Positions 18,601-31,491 of a DNA stretch of 64,000 nt are shown here, one piece after another. The translations under genes and the position numbers were made by a program. The first letter of the stretch is position 1. Each line of letters begins with the position of its first letter. Under the pieces are notes generated by a model. That model searched no databases. It had not been told where the DNA came from and saw only the letters and a list, made by a program, of their open reading frames with translations. This DNA is from Pseudomonas fluorescens (GTDB lineage Bacteria > Pseudomonadota > Gammaproteobacteria > Pseudomonadales > Pseudomonadaceae), in the NCBI RefSeq assembly GCF_002837185.1, contig NZ_KZ477995.1, positions 1-64,000 of the forward strand. The letters are read 5' to 3'.

Positions 18601-20079
18601 ATGCCTGACTCCACACAACTGCTTATCGGCGCCGGCCCAGATGGCCAGCCCATCGCCCAGCCCATGCGCCTGGCCAACCGTCACGGGCTGATCGCCGGTG
18701 CCACGGGGACTGGCAAGACCGTCACCTTGCAGCGCCTGGCGGAAGCCTTCAGTGATGCGGGCGTGGCGGTATTCGCCGCCGACATCAAGGGCGACCTTTG
18801 CGGCCTGGGCGCGGCGGCCAATCCCCAGGGCAAAGTCGCCGAACGCATCGCCGGGATGCCCTTCCTTAATTACGCGCCGAAGGCTTATCCGGTCACGCTG
18901 TGGGATATCCACGGGCAGTCCGGTCATCCGTTGCGCACCACCATCAGTGAAATGGGCCCGTTGTTGCTCGGCAGCCTGCTGGAACTCACCGACAGCCAGC
19001 AGTCGGCGCTGTACGCGACATTCAAGGTGGCCGACCGGGAAGGCCTGTTGCTGCTGGACCTGAAAGACCTCAAGGCATTGCTCAACCACTTGCGTTATCA
19101 CCCTGAACTGTTGGGCGACGATGCGGCGCTGATGACCACCGGTTCCAGCCAGGCGTTGTTGCGGCGTCTCGCGGTGCTGGAGCAGCAGGGCGCCGAAGCC
19201 CTGTTCGGCGAGCCGGCCCTGCAGCTCGAGGATATTTTGCAGCCCGCCGGCGACGGGCGCGGCCGTATCCATCTGCTGGACGCCAGCCGCCTGGTGCATG
19301 ACGCGCCGAAGGTCTATGCGACCTTCCTGTTGTGGCTGCTGGCGGAACTGTTCGAGCAGTTGCCCGAGCGCGGTGATGCGGAAAAACCGCTGTTGGCGCT
19401 GTTTTTCGATGAGGCGCACCTGTTGTTCGCCGACACGCCCAAGGCGTTGCAGGACCGTTTGGAGCAGGTGGTGCGGTTGATTCGCTCCAAAGGCGTGGGC
19501 GTGTACTTCGTCACGCAATCGCCGGGCGACTTGCCAGACACAGTGCTGGCGCAACTGGGCTTGCGTATTCAGCACGGCCTGCGGGCATTCACCACCAAAG
19601 AGCAAAAATCCCTGCGGGCGGTGGCGGACGGTTTCCGGCCCAACCCGGCCTTCGATGCCCTGGCGGTGCTGACCGAGTTGGGCACCGGGGAGGCGCTGGT
19701 GGGCACCTTGCAGGAAAAGGGCACGCCGGAAATGGTCCAGCGGGTGCTGGTTGCGCCGCCACAGTCGCGGATCGGGCCGCTGACCGAGGCTGAACGTGCG
19801 GCGTTGATCGCCAGTTCGCCGCTGCAGGGTCGTTATGACAAGCCGATTGACCGCGAATCAGCCTACGAGGTGCTGATGGCGCGTAAGGACTTGGGGCCGA
19901 GCGAGGAGGCCAAACCTGCGGCTCAAGCGCCCAGCTTCACCGACAAGGCCGGCGCGTTCCTGGGAACCGCGGCAGGCAAGGCGCTGAAATCGGCCATGCA
20001 GCAGGCCGCCAATCAGATGGGGCGGCAGTTGGTGCGCGGCTTGCTGGGCTCGTTGCTGGGCGGCAGCAAGCGCAAGTGA
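18601..20079 (+). CDS. HerA-like ATPase (DUF853 family)
   Basis: A 492-residue RecA/FtsK-fold ATPase. Walker A is GATGTGKT near residue 32, Walker B is LLALFFDEAHLLF near 270, and a sensor-like segment VYFVTQSPGDLPD follows. It resembles E. coli YjgR and archaeal HerA, a DNA-translocating helicase that works with NurA nuclease, but no nuclease partner is adjacent here. The C-terminal 60 residues are rich in Ala, Gly and basic residues. The physiological role is not established. It converges on a DUF721 gene 3 bp away. Confidence 0.85.
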   Translation: MPDSTQLLIGAGPDGQPIAQPMRLANRHGLIAGATGTGKTVTLQRLAEAFSDAGVAVFAADIKGDLCGLGAAANPQGKVAERIAGMPFLNYAPKAYPVTLWDIHGQSGHPLRTTISEMGPLLLGSLLELTDSQQSALYATFKVADREGLLLLDLKDLKALLNHLRYHPELLGDDAALMTTGSSQALLRRLAVLEQQGAEALFGEPALQLEDILQPAGDGRGRIHLLDASRLVHDAPKVYATFLLWLLAELFEQLPERGDAEKPLLALFFDEAHLLFADTPKALQDRLEQVVRLIRSKGVGVYFVTQSPGDLPDTVLAQLGLRIQHGLRAFTTKEQKSLRAVADGFRPNPAFDALAVLTELGTGEALVGTLQEKGTPEMVQRVLVAPPQSRIGPLTEAERAALIASSPLQGRYDKPIDRESAYEVLMARKDLGPSEEAKPAAQAPSFTDKAGAFLGTAAGKALKSAMQQAANQMGRQLVRGLLGSLLGGSKRK

Positions 20080-20082
20080 GGC

Positions 20083-20538
20083 TCAGGGTTTGGGCCTGGC
20101 ATGGGCGGCCAGCCGTTGCAGGGCCGCGCGCAGCCCCGGATCGTTGATCCCTTCGGCCGTGGCCTGGAGGGTTTCGGCTGCATTGTCCGACAGGTCCATT
20201 GTATGTCCCGCCGTGCTGCGCAGCACGGTGGGCGGCTGGACCTTGAACTGGATACGCACCAGGCCGGCAAACTCATCGAACACCATCAATTGGCGCAGCA
20301 GGCGTTTTTGCTGATAACGCAAACGGGTCGCCCAGTGGCCGTCAGTGACAATTAGCAGCAGATTACCTTCACGCCAGGACGCCACATGACAGTGTTCGCG
20401 CGCGGCCGGCTGCAGCTGGCTTTCGAGCAGGCGTTGCAAATGCCCCAGGCGCTGCGCGTGGCCAAAGATGGCTCTCAACGGTTTGGCTTCGCGAAGCAAC
20501 ACGCCGGGAGCGCGGGCTGGAAGAGGGCGAAATGCCAT
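20083..20538 (-). CDS. DUF721 domain protein
   Basis: A 151-residue protein of the DciA-like DUF721 family. The KH-type core is seen in NLLLIVTDGHWATRLRYQQKRLL. DciA proteins load the replicative helicase in bacteria that lack DnaC; this copy next to secA is the common location in pseudomonads. ATG 20538 has an AAGGTG site; in-frame codons further upstream give unconserved sequence. A role in replication initiation is inferred from the family. Confidence 0.75.
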   Translation of the reverse strand: MAFRPLPARAPGVLLREAKPLRAIFGHAQRLGHLQRLLESQLQPAAREHCHVASWREGNLLLIVTDGHWATRLRYQQKRLLRQLMVFDEFAGLVRIQFKVQPPTVLRSTAGHTMDLSDNAAETLQATAEGINDPGLRAALQRLAAHARPKP

Positions 20539-20843
20539 GTTTAGACACCTTAGGTAACAGAGCGAGCATCTTAACAGAAAGCGCCTGTGGGCCCCGAACC
20601 CATGCATCGGCAGGGCTTTTCCCGTGAAATCAATAAGTAACTTCAGCGCTTGATGGGTTGAAAGTCCAGCAAAAGTCCTTATTTTAAACAAGCCCTCTCA
20701 CAGCGCCGTGCCCGCATCCGGGAACAACGCCACTTTCCTCACCCACGATTCCGGGTAGAATGCGCGTTCGCATGCGGCCGTGAGGGCTGCTCGGGCCACT
20801 CACGGTGCGCCCTCCATCCCTATGTGTGGAAGAACCTGCCGAT
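20539..20843. promoter_or_regulatory. Divergent intergenic region before secA
   Basis: About 300 bp between the DUF721 gene and secA, which should carry both promoters. I see no secM-like leader peptide with an arrest motif, in contrast to enterobacteria. Confidence 0.5.
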
Positions 20844-23579
<2,736 letters not shown>

Positions 23580-23605
23580 GATTTTCGCCTGACGCTGCAA
23601 CATCC

Positions 23606-23641
23606 TGCGCCGCGACCGGCATCAGCCGTCGCGGCGTTTTG
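23606..23641 (+). terminator. secA terminator
   Basis: GC stem CGCCGCGAC paired with GTCGCGGCG through a short loop, followed by TTTT. Confidence 0.8.
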
Positions 23642-23700
23642 CCATTAATTCCCCGTCGACAGTGACGGCACACACATCCTCTCTCTCAAGGAGCGCATAC

Positions 23701-24918
23701 ATGGCTGTTGGTCTTGGTCCTTTGCCCACATTGCACCCGGTCGCCGGTTTTGAACTCGGCATCGCTTCGGCCGGTATCAAGCGTCCAGGGCGCAAGGATG
23801 TGGTGGTGATGCGTTGTGCCGAAGGCTCGACCGTCGCCGGTGTGTTCACCCTCAACGCCTTTTGCGCGGCGCCGGTAATCCTGGCCAAGCAACGTGTGGC
23901 CGGGTCGATTCGTTACCTGCTGACCAACACGGGTAATGCCAATGCCGGTACCGGTGAGCCTGGCCTGGTCGCTGCTGCGCGCACCTGCGCCAAGCTGGCT
24001 CAGTTGACCGGTGTAGACGCCAGCCAGGTGCTGCCGTATTCCACCGGCGTGATCGGTGAGCCGCTGCCGGTGGAGAAAATCGAAGGCGCCCTGCAAGCCG
24101 CGCTGGATGACCTGTCTGTGGATAACTGGGCGGCGGCGGCCACCGGCATCATGACCACCGACACCTTGCCCAAAGGCGCGAGCCGTCAGTTCGTGCACGA
24201 CGGCGTGACCGTGACCGTGACCGGTATCAGCAAGGGCGCGGGCATGATCCGTCCGAACATGGCCACCATGCTCGGTTATATCGCCACCGATGCCAAAGTT
24301 TCCCGTGAGGTGTTGCAGCGCCTGATGCTGGACGGCGCCAACAAGTCGTTCAACCGCATTACCATCGACGGTGACACCTCCACCAACGACTGCTGCATGC
24401 TGATCGCCACCGGCCAGGCCAACCTGCCCGAAATCACCTCCACCGAAGGCCCGCTGTTTGCGGCGTTGAAGCAGGCGGTATTCGAAGTGTGCATGGACGT
24501 GGCCCAGGCCATCGTGCGGGACGGCGAGGGCGCGACCAAGTTCGTCACCGTTGAAGTCAACGGCGGCGGCAACCATCAGGAATGCCTGGACGTGGGTTAC
24601 ACCGTGGCGCACTCGCCGCTGATCAAGACCGCCTTGTTCGCGTCCGACCCGAACTGGGGCCGCATCCTCGCGGCCGTTGGTCGTGCCGGTGTGCCTGACC
24701 TGGATGTGAGCAAGATCGACGTGTTCCTCGGCGACGTGTGCATTGCCAGCCGTGGCGCCCGCGCTGAAACCTATACCGAAGCCCAGGGCTCGGCAGTGAT
24801 GCAGCAGGAAGAAATCACCATCCGCATCGAGCTGGGTCGCGGCGAGTGCAGCGAAACCATCTGGACCACGGACCTGTCCCACGAATACGTGAAGATCAAC
24901 GCGGAATATCGCACCTGA
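23701..24918 (+). CDS. argJ: Bifunctional ornithine acetyltransferase / N-acetylglutamate synthase
   Basis: Recycles the acetyl group from N-acetylornithine to glutamate in arginine synthesis, and in the bifunctional form also uses acetyl-CoA. The 405-residue precursor contains the self-cleavage site GIMTTDT (the first Thr becomes the N-terminal nucleophile of the beta chain) and [20 protein letters not shown]. The C-terminus, [12 protein letters not shown], is the normal one. ATG 23701 follows CAAGGAG. A REPIN begins 2 bp after the stop. Confidence 0.96.
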   Translation: MAVGLGPLPTLHPVAGFELGIASAGIKRPGRKDVVVMRCAEGSTVAGVFTLNAFCAAPVILAKQRVAGSIRYLLTNTGNANAGTGEPGLVAAARTCAKLAQLTGVDASQVLPYSTGVIGEPLPVEKIEGALQAALDDLSVDNWAAAATGIMTTDTLPKGASRQFVHDGVTVTVTGISKGAGMIRPNMATMLGYIATDAKVSREVLQRLMLDGANKSFNRITIDGDTSTNDCCMLIATGQANLPEITSTEGPLFAALKQAVFEVCMDVAQAIVRDGEGATKFVTVEVNGGGNHQECLDVGYTVAHSPLIKTALFASDPNWGRILAAVGRAGVPDLDVSKIDVFLGDVCIASRGARAETYTEAQGSAVMQQEEITIRIELGRGECSETIWTTDLSHEYVKINAEYRT

Positions 24919-24920
24919 AA

Positions 24921-25017
24921 GTAGGAGCGAGCTTGCTCGCGAAAAACTCAACGCCACCGCGTTATCCAGGCTGTACGCGTTATGGTTGGCGTTCTTCGCA
25001 AGCAAGCTCGCGCCTAC
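24921..25017. repeat. REPIN, GTAGGAGCGAGC family
   Basis: Inverted REP pair GTAGGAGCGAGCTTGCTCGCG and its slightly diverged partner CGCAAGCAAGCTCGCGCCTAC. It fills the whole argJ to Nudix-gene gap, so it would be transcribed if the two genes share a message. Confidence 0.85.
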
Positions 25018-25040
25018 AAGGGTTATAACGAGAGGGAGCA

Positions 25041-25991
25041 GTGGCGGTGAAACGAGTGCATGTAGCAGCAGCGGTGATCCGCGGTGTCGATGGCAGGATC
25101 CTGCTGGCACGCCGCGCCGATACTCAGCATCAAGGCGGCCTCTGGGAGTTTCCCGGCGGCAAGGTGGAGGCTGATGAGTCGGTCGCCACGGCCTTGTCCC
25201 GCGAATTGCAGGAAGAACTGGGCATCCAGGTCACCACGGCGCGGCCGTTGATCCAGGTGCAACACGACTACCCGGACAAGCAGGTGCTGCTGGATGTCTG
25301 GGAGGTCTCGGCCTTCACCGGCGAGCCCCACGGCGCTGAAGGGCAGCCGTTGGAATGGGTGACGCCACGGGACCTCGTCAACTATGCGTTCCCGGCGGCG
25401 AATGCGCCGATTGTCGCCGCTGCGCGCCTGCCCGCCGAATACCTGATCACCCCTGGCGAGCTGGAAACCCCGACCCTGTTACGTGGCATCCAGAAGGCTG
25501 TTGCAGGTGGCATCAAGCTGATTCAACTGCGCGCGCCCAACGGCTACGACCCCAAATACCGTGATCTGGCGGTGGATGCGGTGGGCCTGTGTGCCGGCAA
25601 GGCGCAATTGATGATCAAGGGGCCGTTCGAATGGCTGGGGGATTTTCCCGCAGCTGGCTGGCACATGACCTCGGCGCAATTACGCAAATATGCGAGCAAG
25701 GGCCGTCCGCTGCCTAAGGATCGTTGGCTGGCGGCTTCTTGCCACAATGCGCAGGAGCTGGCGCTGGCAGAATTGATGGACGTGGATTTCGTCACGCTGT
25801 CACCGGTTCAGCCGACTCAAACCCATCCCGAGGCCCAGCCGTTGGGTTGGGAGCAGGCGGCCGAGCTGATCCGTGGGTTCAGCAAGCCGGTGTTTCTATT
25901 GGGCGGCGTTGGGCCTGCGCAGCGGGAGCAGGCGTGGGAGGTTGGGGCGCAGGGTGTGGCGGGGATTCGGGCGTTTTGGCCGGGGGATTGA
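25041..25991 (+). CDS. mutT: Nudix hydrolase fused to a thiamine-phosphate-synthase-like domain
   Basis: A 316-residue two-domain protein. Residues 1-130 are a Nudix (MutT) domain whose box GGKVEADESVATALSRELQEELGI fits G-x5-E-x7-REUxEExGU apart from natural wording; this domain should remove 8-oxo-dGTP. Residues about 140-316 form a TIM barrel like ThiE/TenI, ending in FLLGGVGPAQREQAWEVGAQGVAGI. The fused form is common in pseudomonads, and the role of the second half is unresolved. GTG 25041 follows AGAGGGAG. Confidence 0.88.
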   Translation: MAVKRVHVAAAVIRGVDGRILLARRADTQHQGGLWEFPGGKVEADESVATALSRELQEELGIQVTTARPLIQVQHDYPDKQVLLDVWEVSAFTGEPHGAEGQPLEWVTPRDLVNYAFPAANAPIVAAARLPAEYLITPGELETPTLLRGIQKAVAGGIKLIQLRAPNGYDPKYRDLAVDAVGLCAGKAQLMIKGPFEWLGDFPAAGWHMTSAQLRKYASKGRPLPKDRWLAASCHNAQELALAELMDVDFVTLSPVQPTQTHPEAQPLGWEQAAELIRGFSKPVFLLGGVGPAQREQAWEVGAQGVAGIRAFWPGD

Positions 25992-26010
25992 TGTTGCTTT
26001 GACGGGCGCT

Positions 26011-26083
26011 ATCGGGGGCAAGCCCCCTCCCACACTTGATTTGTGAACACTTTCAAAATGTGCGAGGGGGCTTGCCCCCGATG
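26011..26083. repeat. REPIN, GGGGGCTTGCCCCC family
   Basis: ATCGGGGGCAAGCCCCCTCC and its inverted copy separated by about 25 bp, between two convergent genes. The same family occurs at 39422 and in the composite region at 16084. Confidence 0.85.
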
Positions 26084-26109
26084 AGGCCCTGCCAGACACC
26101 GGAAAAATA

Positions 26110-26694
26110 TCAGTGTGGCTTGGCCGCCGCCTGCCACAACACTTCAGCAACCCCCTGGCGCCTGGCAATCACCCTGGCCGCCACGAACAGCAAGTCCGAC
26201 AACCGATTGATATACGCCAACCCCACCCCCTCCAACGGTTCCACCGCATTCAAATGCTGACAGCGACGTTCGGCACTGCGCGCCAGGCTGCGGCACACAT
26301 GTGCCTGGGCGATCAGTGCTGAACCGCCGGGCAGGATGAAGTTCTCCAGCGGCCCCACCTCTTCGTTCCACCGATCAATGGCCGCTCCCAGCCGATCCAC
26401 TTCCGCTGCAGTCAACGCTTTGTACGCCGGCATCGCCAGTTCGCCGCCGAGGTCGAACAATCGATGCTGACAGGGCGTGAGCACTTCAATGACATCATTC
26501 AATTCGGGGTGCTTGCCGCTCTGTTCTTCCAGGTTGGCCAAGAGCAACCCCAGCTGACTGTTCAGCGTATCCACCTCGCCAATGGCCTCCACCCTGGGGT
26601 GATCCTTGGGCACGCGGCGGCCGTCGCCGAGGCCGGTTTCGCCCTGGTCGCCGGTGCGGGTGTAAATCTTCGACAGGCGAAAGCCCATGGTCAT
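26110..26694 (-). CDS. PduO-type ATP:cob(I)alamin adenosyltransferase
   Basis: Transfers adenosine from ATP to cob(I)alamin to form adenosylcobalamin. The 194-residue helical-bundle protein opens with SKIYTRTGDQGETGLGDGRR, the ATP-binding loop of the PduO family, followed by HPRVEAIGEVDTLNSQLG. The late LARSAERRCQ and YINRLSDLLFVAAR segments are also family features. It is unrelated in fold to CobA/CobO. Its ATG overlaps the stop of the sensor kinase gene (ATGA), suggesting co-transcription although no functional tie is evident. Confidence 0.92.
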   Translation of the reverse strand: MTMGFRLSKIYTRTGDQGETGLGDGRRVPKDHPRVEAIGEVDTLNSQLGLLLANLEEQSGKHPELNDVIEVLTPCQHRLFDLGGELAMPAYKALTAAEVDRLGAAIDRWNEEVGPLENFILPGGSALIAQAHVCRSLARSAERRCQHLNAVEPLEGVGLAYINRLSDLLFVAARVIARRQGVAEVLWQAAAKPH

Positions 26695-28727
26695 TGCTCC
26701 AGTTGGGTGAGTTCAGCAGGGGATAATTGGCTGCCGGCCAGCGGCAGGCGCAAGGTGAAACACGTGCCTTGGCCAAGGGTTGAGTGCACTTCCATCTGGC
26801 CCTTGTGGTTATTGGTAATGATGAAATACGACACCGACAGCCCAAGCCCGGTGCCCTGGCCTATTTCCTTGGTGGTGAAGAACGGCTCGAAGGTGCGTTT
26901 GCGCACGTTTTCGCTCATGCCGATGCCATTGTCTTCCACCTGGATCTCGGCCCAGGGCGGGTTGAGGCGGGTGCGCAGGATGATGCGCCCCGGTTCGCTG
27001 TCGTCTTCACGCAAGTGAATCGCCTGGGCGGCGTTTTTCAGCAGGTTGAGCAGCACTTGCTCCAGTTCGTTGGCCGTGCCGGGCGCCGGGCCCAGTTGCG
27101 GGTCGAATTGGCGGATGATCGCCTGGCCCTTGAAGTCAAAACCGATGGCCAGGTCGAAATCGTTACCGGCGATCTCCACGGCCTGGTCGATCAGGGCCGG
27201 CAGGTCGCAGGGGGCCATTTGCCGATTGCTGCGCCGGCTGAAGCTGAGCATGTGCGTGACGATTTTCGCTGCACGCGCCCCCGCCTGTTGAATGCCGTCG
27301 AGTAATTGCGGGACTTCGCGCGCTTGCAGGTAACGGTTGACCGTTTCCAGTTCGATACCTGCCTGTTCGGCGTGTTCCAGGTTCCTGGGCAGGTCGGGTG
27401 ACAGGCGGCGCCGGATGTTTTGCACGTTGTGCAGGATCGCGCCCAACGGGTTGTTGATTTCATGGGCCATGCCGGCAGCCAGGCCGCCCACCGACAGCAT
27501 TTTTTCCGATTGCACCATCATTTCTTCCAGGGACAGGCGCTGGGTGATGTCGTCGATGCGGATCACCACGCCACGCCCGGCACCGCCCATCAACGGGTAG
27601 AACGTCAGGGCGTAATGCTTTGGCTCGTCGTCCTTGACCCAGGTGACCCGCTCGATCCGCTCCACCGTGTGCTGTTCCACCGTGGCCTTGATCTGCGGCA
27701 GGTACGGCTTGAGCGGTTGGAATGCGAGGAAAATCGGCTGATTGAGCGCTTCATCCAGGCGCGTGCCGGAAAGCGCAGTGGCTTCCTGATTCCACTGAGT
27801 GACGTAGAGCTGTTCGTCCAGGGCAATCAGCGCCGAAGGCATTGAGTCGATAATGCTGTTCAGGTAATTCTGAAAACCGGTGAGCTTTTTCTCGATTTTG
27901 CTGCGCACCTGGACTTCCAGTTCCAGCTTGCGGTTGGTATGGCGGGTCTCTTCAGCCAGGCCCTGGGCCTGGTCGTAGGCGGCCTGGGAATCATCCCGTG
28001 CACGTTTGAGCTGTTGTTCACGGGCCTCGATGCGCGACAGCATGGTATTGAACGCTTCCGCCAGGCTGCCGATTTCGTCATGGTTGCCGGGGCCTGCGCG
28101 CAGGGCGTAGTTCTCTTCGCGCGTCACCTGGCGTGACAGTTCTTCGAGCTCATGGATGGGGCGGGTGATCAGGCGTTTGATCTGCCGGGCAATCACCAGC
28201 CACAGCAAGACGCTGAAAATCAGGATGCCCAGGCTCGCGGTCAGGGTGCCGGTATAGAACGCCACCGGTAGCTCACTGCTGGCCACCAGCAGCAAATGCC
28301 CTGACGGCTGGCCGGCGCGGGGCAGGCTGATGACCTGATTGCTGCGAAACTCGGTGATGCGCCAGGCCTCGATATGTCGATAGTTGTCGGGCAGGTGCAG
28401 GCGGTCGCCGTGCTGCATCTGCGCCAGACGATTGCCCTCGCCGTCGTACAGAGCGGCGGCGCGCAACGGTGAATAGCTGGTCAGTTCATTGAGCAGCGCG
28501 TTGGCCTTGGCCGGGGATTGAAGGGCTTCGGCGGCGAGTGCCGGGTTGGACACCAGTCGACCGATGGCCTGCAAGGCCTGGGGCGCCATGCTTTCCTGGG
28601 AGATCCAGTAGGCGGCGCTGATAAAGGTCAGGTTGGCCACCAGTAATACGGTGGTCAGCAGTACCAGCAGGGCGGCCAGCAATTTCTGCCCTACCGGTAA
28701 GTTTTCAAGACGCTGGCGCAGTGGCAT
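26691..28727 (-). CDS. Orphan PAS-containing sensor histidine kinase
   Basis: A 678-residue membrane kinase. Helices at about 14-42 and 158-181 enclose a 115-residue periplasmic sensor. HAMP (about 182-240), a coiled coil and a PAS domain (about 280-390) follow. The HisKA box GMAHEINNPLGAILHN has the phosphoacceptor His422. The ATPase has NLLKNAAQAI, DNGIGM and GTGLGLSV. No response regulator is adjacent. ATG 28727 is preferred over a TTG six codons upstream; neither has a good ribosome site. The HEINNPL box is typical of kinases related to NtrB and DctB. Confidence 0.88.
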   Translation of the reverse strand: MPLRQRLENLPVGQKLLAALLVLLTTVLLVANLTFISAAYWISQESMAPQALQAIGRLVSNPALAAEALQSPAKANALLNELTSYSPLRAAALYDGEGNRLAQMQHGDRLHLPDNYRHIEAWRITEFRSNQVISLPRAGQPSGHLLLVASSELPVAFYTGTLTASLGILIFSVLLWLVIARQIKRLITRPIHELEELSRQVTREENYALRAGPGNHDEIGSLAEAFNTMLSRIEAREQQLKRARDDSQAAYDQAQGLAEETRHTNRKLELEVQVRSKIEKKLTGFQNYLNSIIDSMPSALIALDEQLYVTQWNQEATALSGTRLDEALNQPIFLAFQPLKPYLPQIKATVEQHTVERIERVTWVKDDEPKHYALTFYPLMGGAGRGVVIRIDDITQRLSLEEMMVQSEKMLSVGGLAAGMAHEINNPLGAILHNVQNIRRRLSPDLPRNLEHAEQAGIELETVNRYLQAREVPQLLDGIQQAGARAAKIVTHMLSFSRRSNRQMAPCDLPALIDQAVEIAGNDFDLAIGFDFKGQAIIRQFDPQLGPAPGTANELEQVLLNLLKNAAQAIHLREDDSEPGRIILRTRLNPPWAEIQVEDNGIGMSENVRKRTFEPFFTTKEIGQGTGLGLSVSYFIITNNHKGQMEVHSTLGQGTCFTLRLPLAGSQLSPAELTQLEQ

Positions 28728-28772
28728 CAGGTTTTTCGCAGGCAATAGATATAAGGCAGGGTAGCGCGTGCC

Positions 28773-29795
<1,023 letters not shown>

Positions 29796-29813
29796 TTATA
29801 TTGGAGAAATGAC

Positions 29814-30299
29814 ATGCCTTCGTTCGACGTGGTATCCGAACTGGACAAACACGAAGTCACCAACGCCGTCGAAAACGCCGTCAAGGAACTGGACCGTCGC
29901 TATGACTTGAAAGGCAAGGGCAGCTTCGAATTCAAGGAAAAGGAACTGACCGTCAACCTGACCGCTGAAGCCGATTTCCAGCTGGAAGCGATGATCGAAA
30001 TCCTCAAGCTGGCCCTGGTCAAGCGCAAGATCGACGTGCAGTGCCTTGAAGTCAAGGACGCTTACGCTTCCGGCAAGCTGATGAAGCAGGAAGCCGTGCT
30101 CAAGGAAGGCATCGACAAGGAACTGGCGAAGAAGATCGTCGCGCACATCAAGGATGCCAAGCTGAAGGTCCAGGCTGCCATCCAGGGCGAGCAGGTACGT
30201 GTCACCGGCAAGAAGCGTGATGACCTGCAAGAGGCCATTGCGGCCCTGCGCGCCAAGACCTTCGACATGCCGCTGCAGTTCAATAACTTCCGCGACTGA
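29814..30299 (+). CDS. yajQ: YajQ family nucleotide-binding protein
   Basis: A 161-residue two-domain RNP-fold protein starting [19 protein letters not shown]. Homologues bind c-di-GMP in Xanthomonas and Pseudomonas and influence transcription through LysR-type partners; older work linked the family to phage transcription. The end [20 protein letters not shown] is the family C-terminus. The ribosome site is GGAGAAA. It is a single-gene unit with its own promoter and terminator. Confidence 0.93.
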   Translation: MPSFDVVSELDKHEVTNAVENAVKELDRRYDLKGKGSFEFKEKELTVNLTAEADFQLEAMIEILKLALVKRKIDVQCLEVKDAYASGKLMKQEAVLKEGIDKELAKKIVAHIKDAKLKVQAAIQGEQVRVTGKKRDDLQEAIAALRAKTFDMPLQFNNFRD

Positions 30300-30358
30300 T
30301 GGCAGTTTGGGGAACCTGTGGGCGTTTTTGACGTCCCACGGCGCAGAATCGGCGCCTA

Positions 30359-30390
30359 CAATTGAGCCCTACGGGGCTCAATTGCGTTTT
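30359..30390 (+). terminator. yajQ terminator
   Basis: A perfect 11-bp stem CAATTGAGCCC with GGGCTCAATTG around TACG, followed by CGTTTT. Confidence 0.85.
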
Positions 30391-30436
30391 CAGGCAGTCA
30401 ATCAAGCCGCATATCCGCTAAGACAGGAGAAGCTAC

Positions 30437-31279
30437 ATGGATTTAAACGCAGAAGTGGATCACTTGATCAAGACCTCGCAGTCCTGGATCCCGATGATCA
30501 TGGAATATGGCAGCCGGGTACTGCTGGCCGTTATCACCCTGGCCATCGGTTGGTGGTTGATCAACGTGTTTACCCACCGCGTAGGGCGCCTGCTGGCGCT
30601 GCGTAACGCCGACCTGGCGCTGCAGCACTTCATCACCAGCCTTGCGAACATCGCGCTGAAAGTCATGCTGATCGTCAGCGTGGCATCGATGATCGGCGTG
30701 GCAACCACCTCGTTCGTCGCCGCCATCGGTGCGGCCACCCTGGCTATCGGCCTGGCATTGCAAGGCAGCCTGGCCAACTTCGCCGGCGGCGTGCTGATTC
30801 TGCTGTTCCGCCCGTTTCGCATCGGTGACTGGATCGAAGCCCAGGGCACCTCGGGGACCGTGGACAGTATCCAGATTTTCCACACGGTGCTGCGTACCGG
30901 CGACAACAAGACCGTAATCGTGCCGAACGGCATCCTGTCCAACGGCATCATCACCAACACCAACCGCCAGCCGACTCGCAAGGTGGTGTTCGATGTAGGC
31001 GTGGACTACGAGGCTGACCTGCAGAAAGCCCGTGAAGTGTTGCTGGAACTGGCCAAAGACCCGCGCGTACTGGCCGACCCGGCCCCCGCTGCAGTGGTAT
31101 CGACCCTGGGCGATAGCTCCATCACCGTTTCGCTGCGTTGCTGGACCAAAACTGCGGATTACTGGGATGTTGTGTTCATGCTCAATGAACTGGCGCGCGA
31201 CCGTTTGAAAGCGGCGAACATTGATATTCCGTTCCCGCAGCGCGTTATTCGCGTGATGCAGGAAGCCCCGGCGAAGTGA
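30437..31279 (+). CDS. mscS: Small-conductance mechanosensitive channel MscS
   Basis: A 280-residue inner-membrane channel opened by membrane tension to release solutes on osmotic downshock. Three membrane helices lie within residues 20-125. The pore helix carries the Gly/Ala-rich VAAIGAATLAIGLALQGSLAN, and is followed by the family segment FRPFRIGDWIE and the beta domain with VPNGILSNGIITN. Length is close to E. coli MscS. An ACAGGAGA ribosome site lies upstream. Confidence 0.94.
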   Translation: MDLNAEVDHLIKTSQSWIPMIMEYGSRVLLAVITLAIGWWLINVFTHRVGRLLALRNADLALQHFITSLANIALKVMLIVSVASMIGVATTSFVAAIGAATLAIGLALQGSLANFAGGVLILLFRPFRIGDWIEAQGTSGTVDSIQIFHTVLRTGDNKTVIVPNGILSNGIITNTNRQPTRKVVFDVGVDYEADLQKAREVLLELAKDPRVLADPAPAAVVSTLGDSSITVSLRCWTKTADYWDVVFMLNELARDRLKAANIDIPFPQRVIRVMQEAPAK

Positions 31280-31408
31280 TAAGCAGTGCCGCATTTAAGT
31301 TGGCCGATGGGTCAGCTTAAACGCAACAGGGGAATAGCGTTATTGGATGGCTTGACTGAATAGTTACTTAGCTTGCTAGTTACTTGTCCGTTGAAATATA
31401 ACTGCCAT

Positions 31409-31446
31409 AAAAAAGCCGCTCCCTTGTAATAGGGGAGCGGCTTTTT
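31409..31446. terminator. Bidirectional terminator, mscS / porin
   Basis: Stem AGCCGCTCCC with GGGAGCGGCT, A-run before and T-run after, between two convergent genes. Confidence 0.85.
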
Positions 31447-31491
31447 ATTCAAGGTCGAAACCTCAAGTCATCGTTGTAACGGCTTGCGCGA

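Noticed and set aside
23686..25110. A 474-codon minus-strand open frame
   Set aside because: Antisense to argJ and passing through a REPIN, which is not expected of a real gene.
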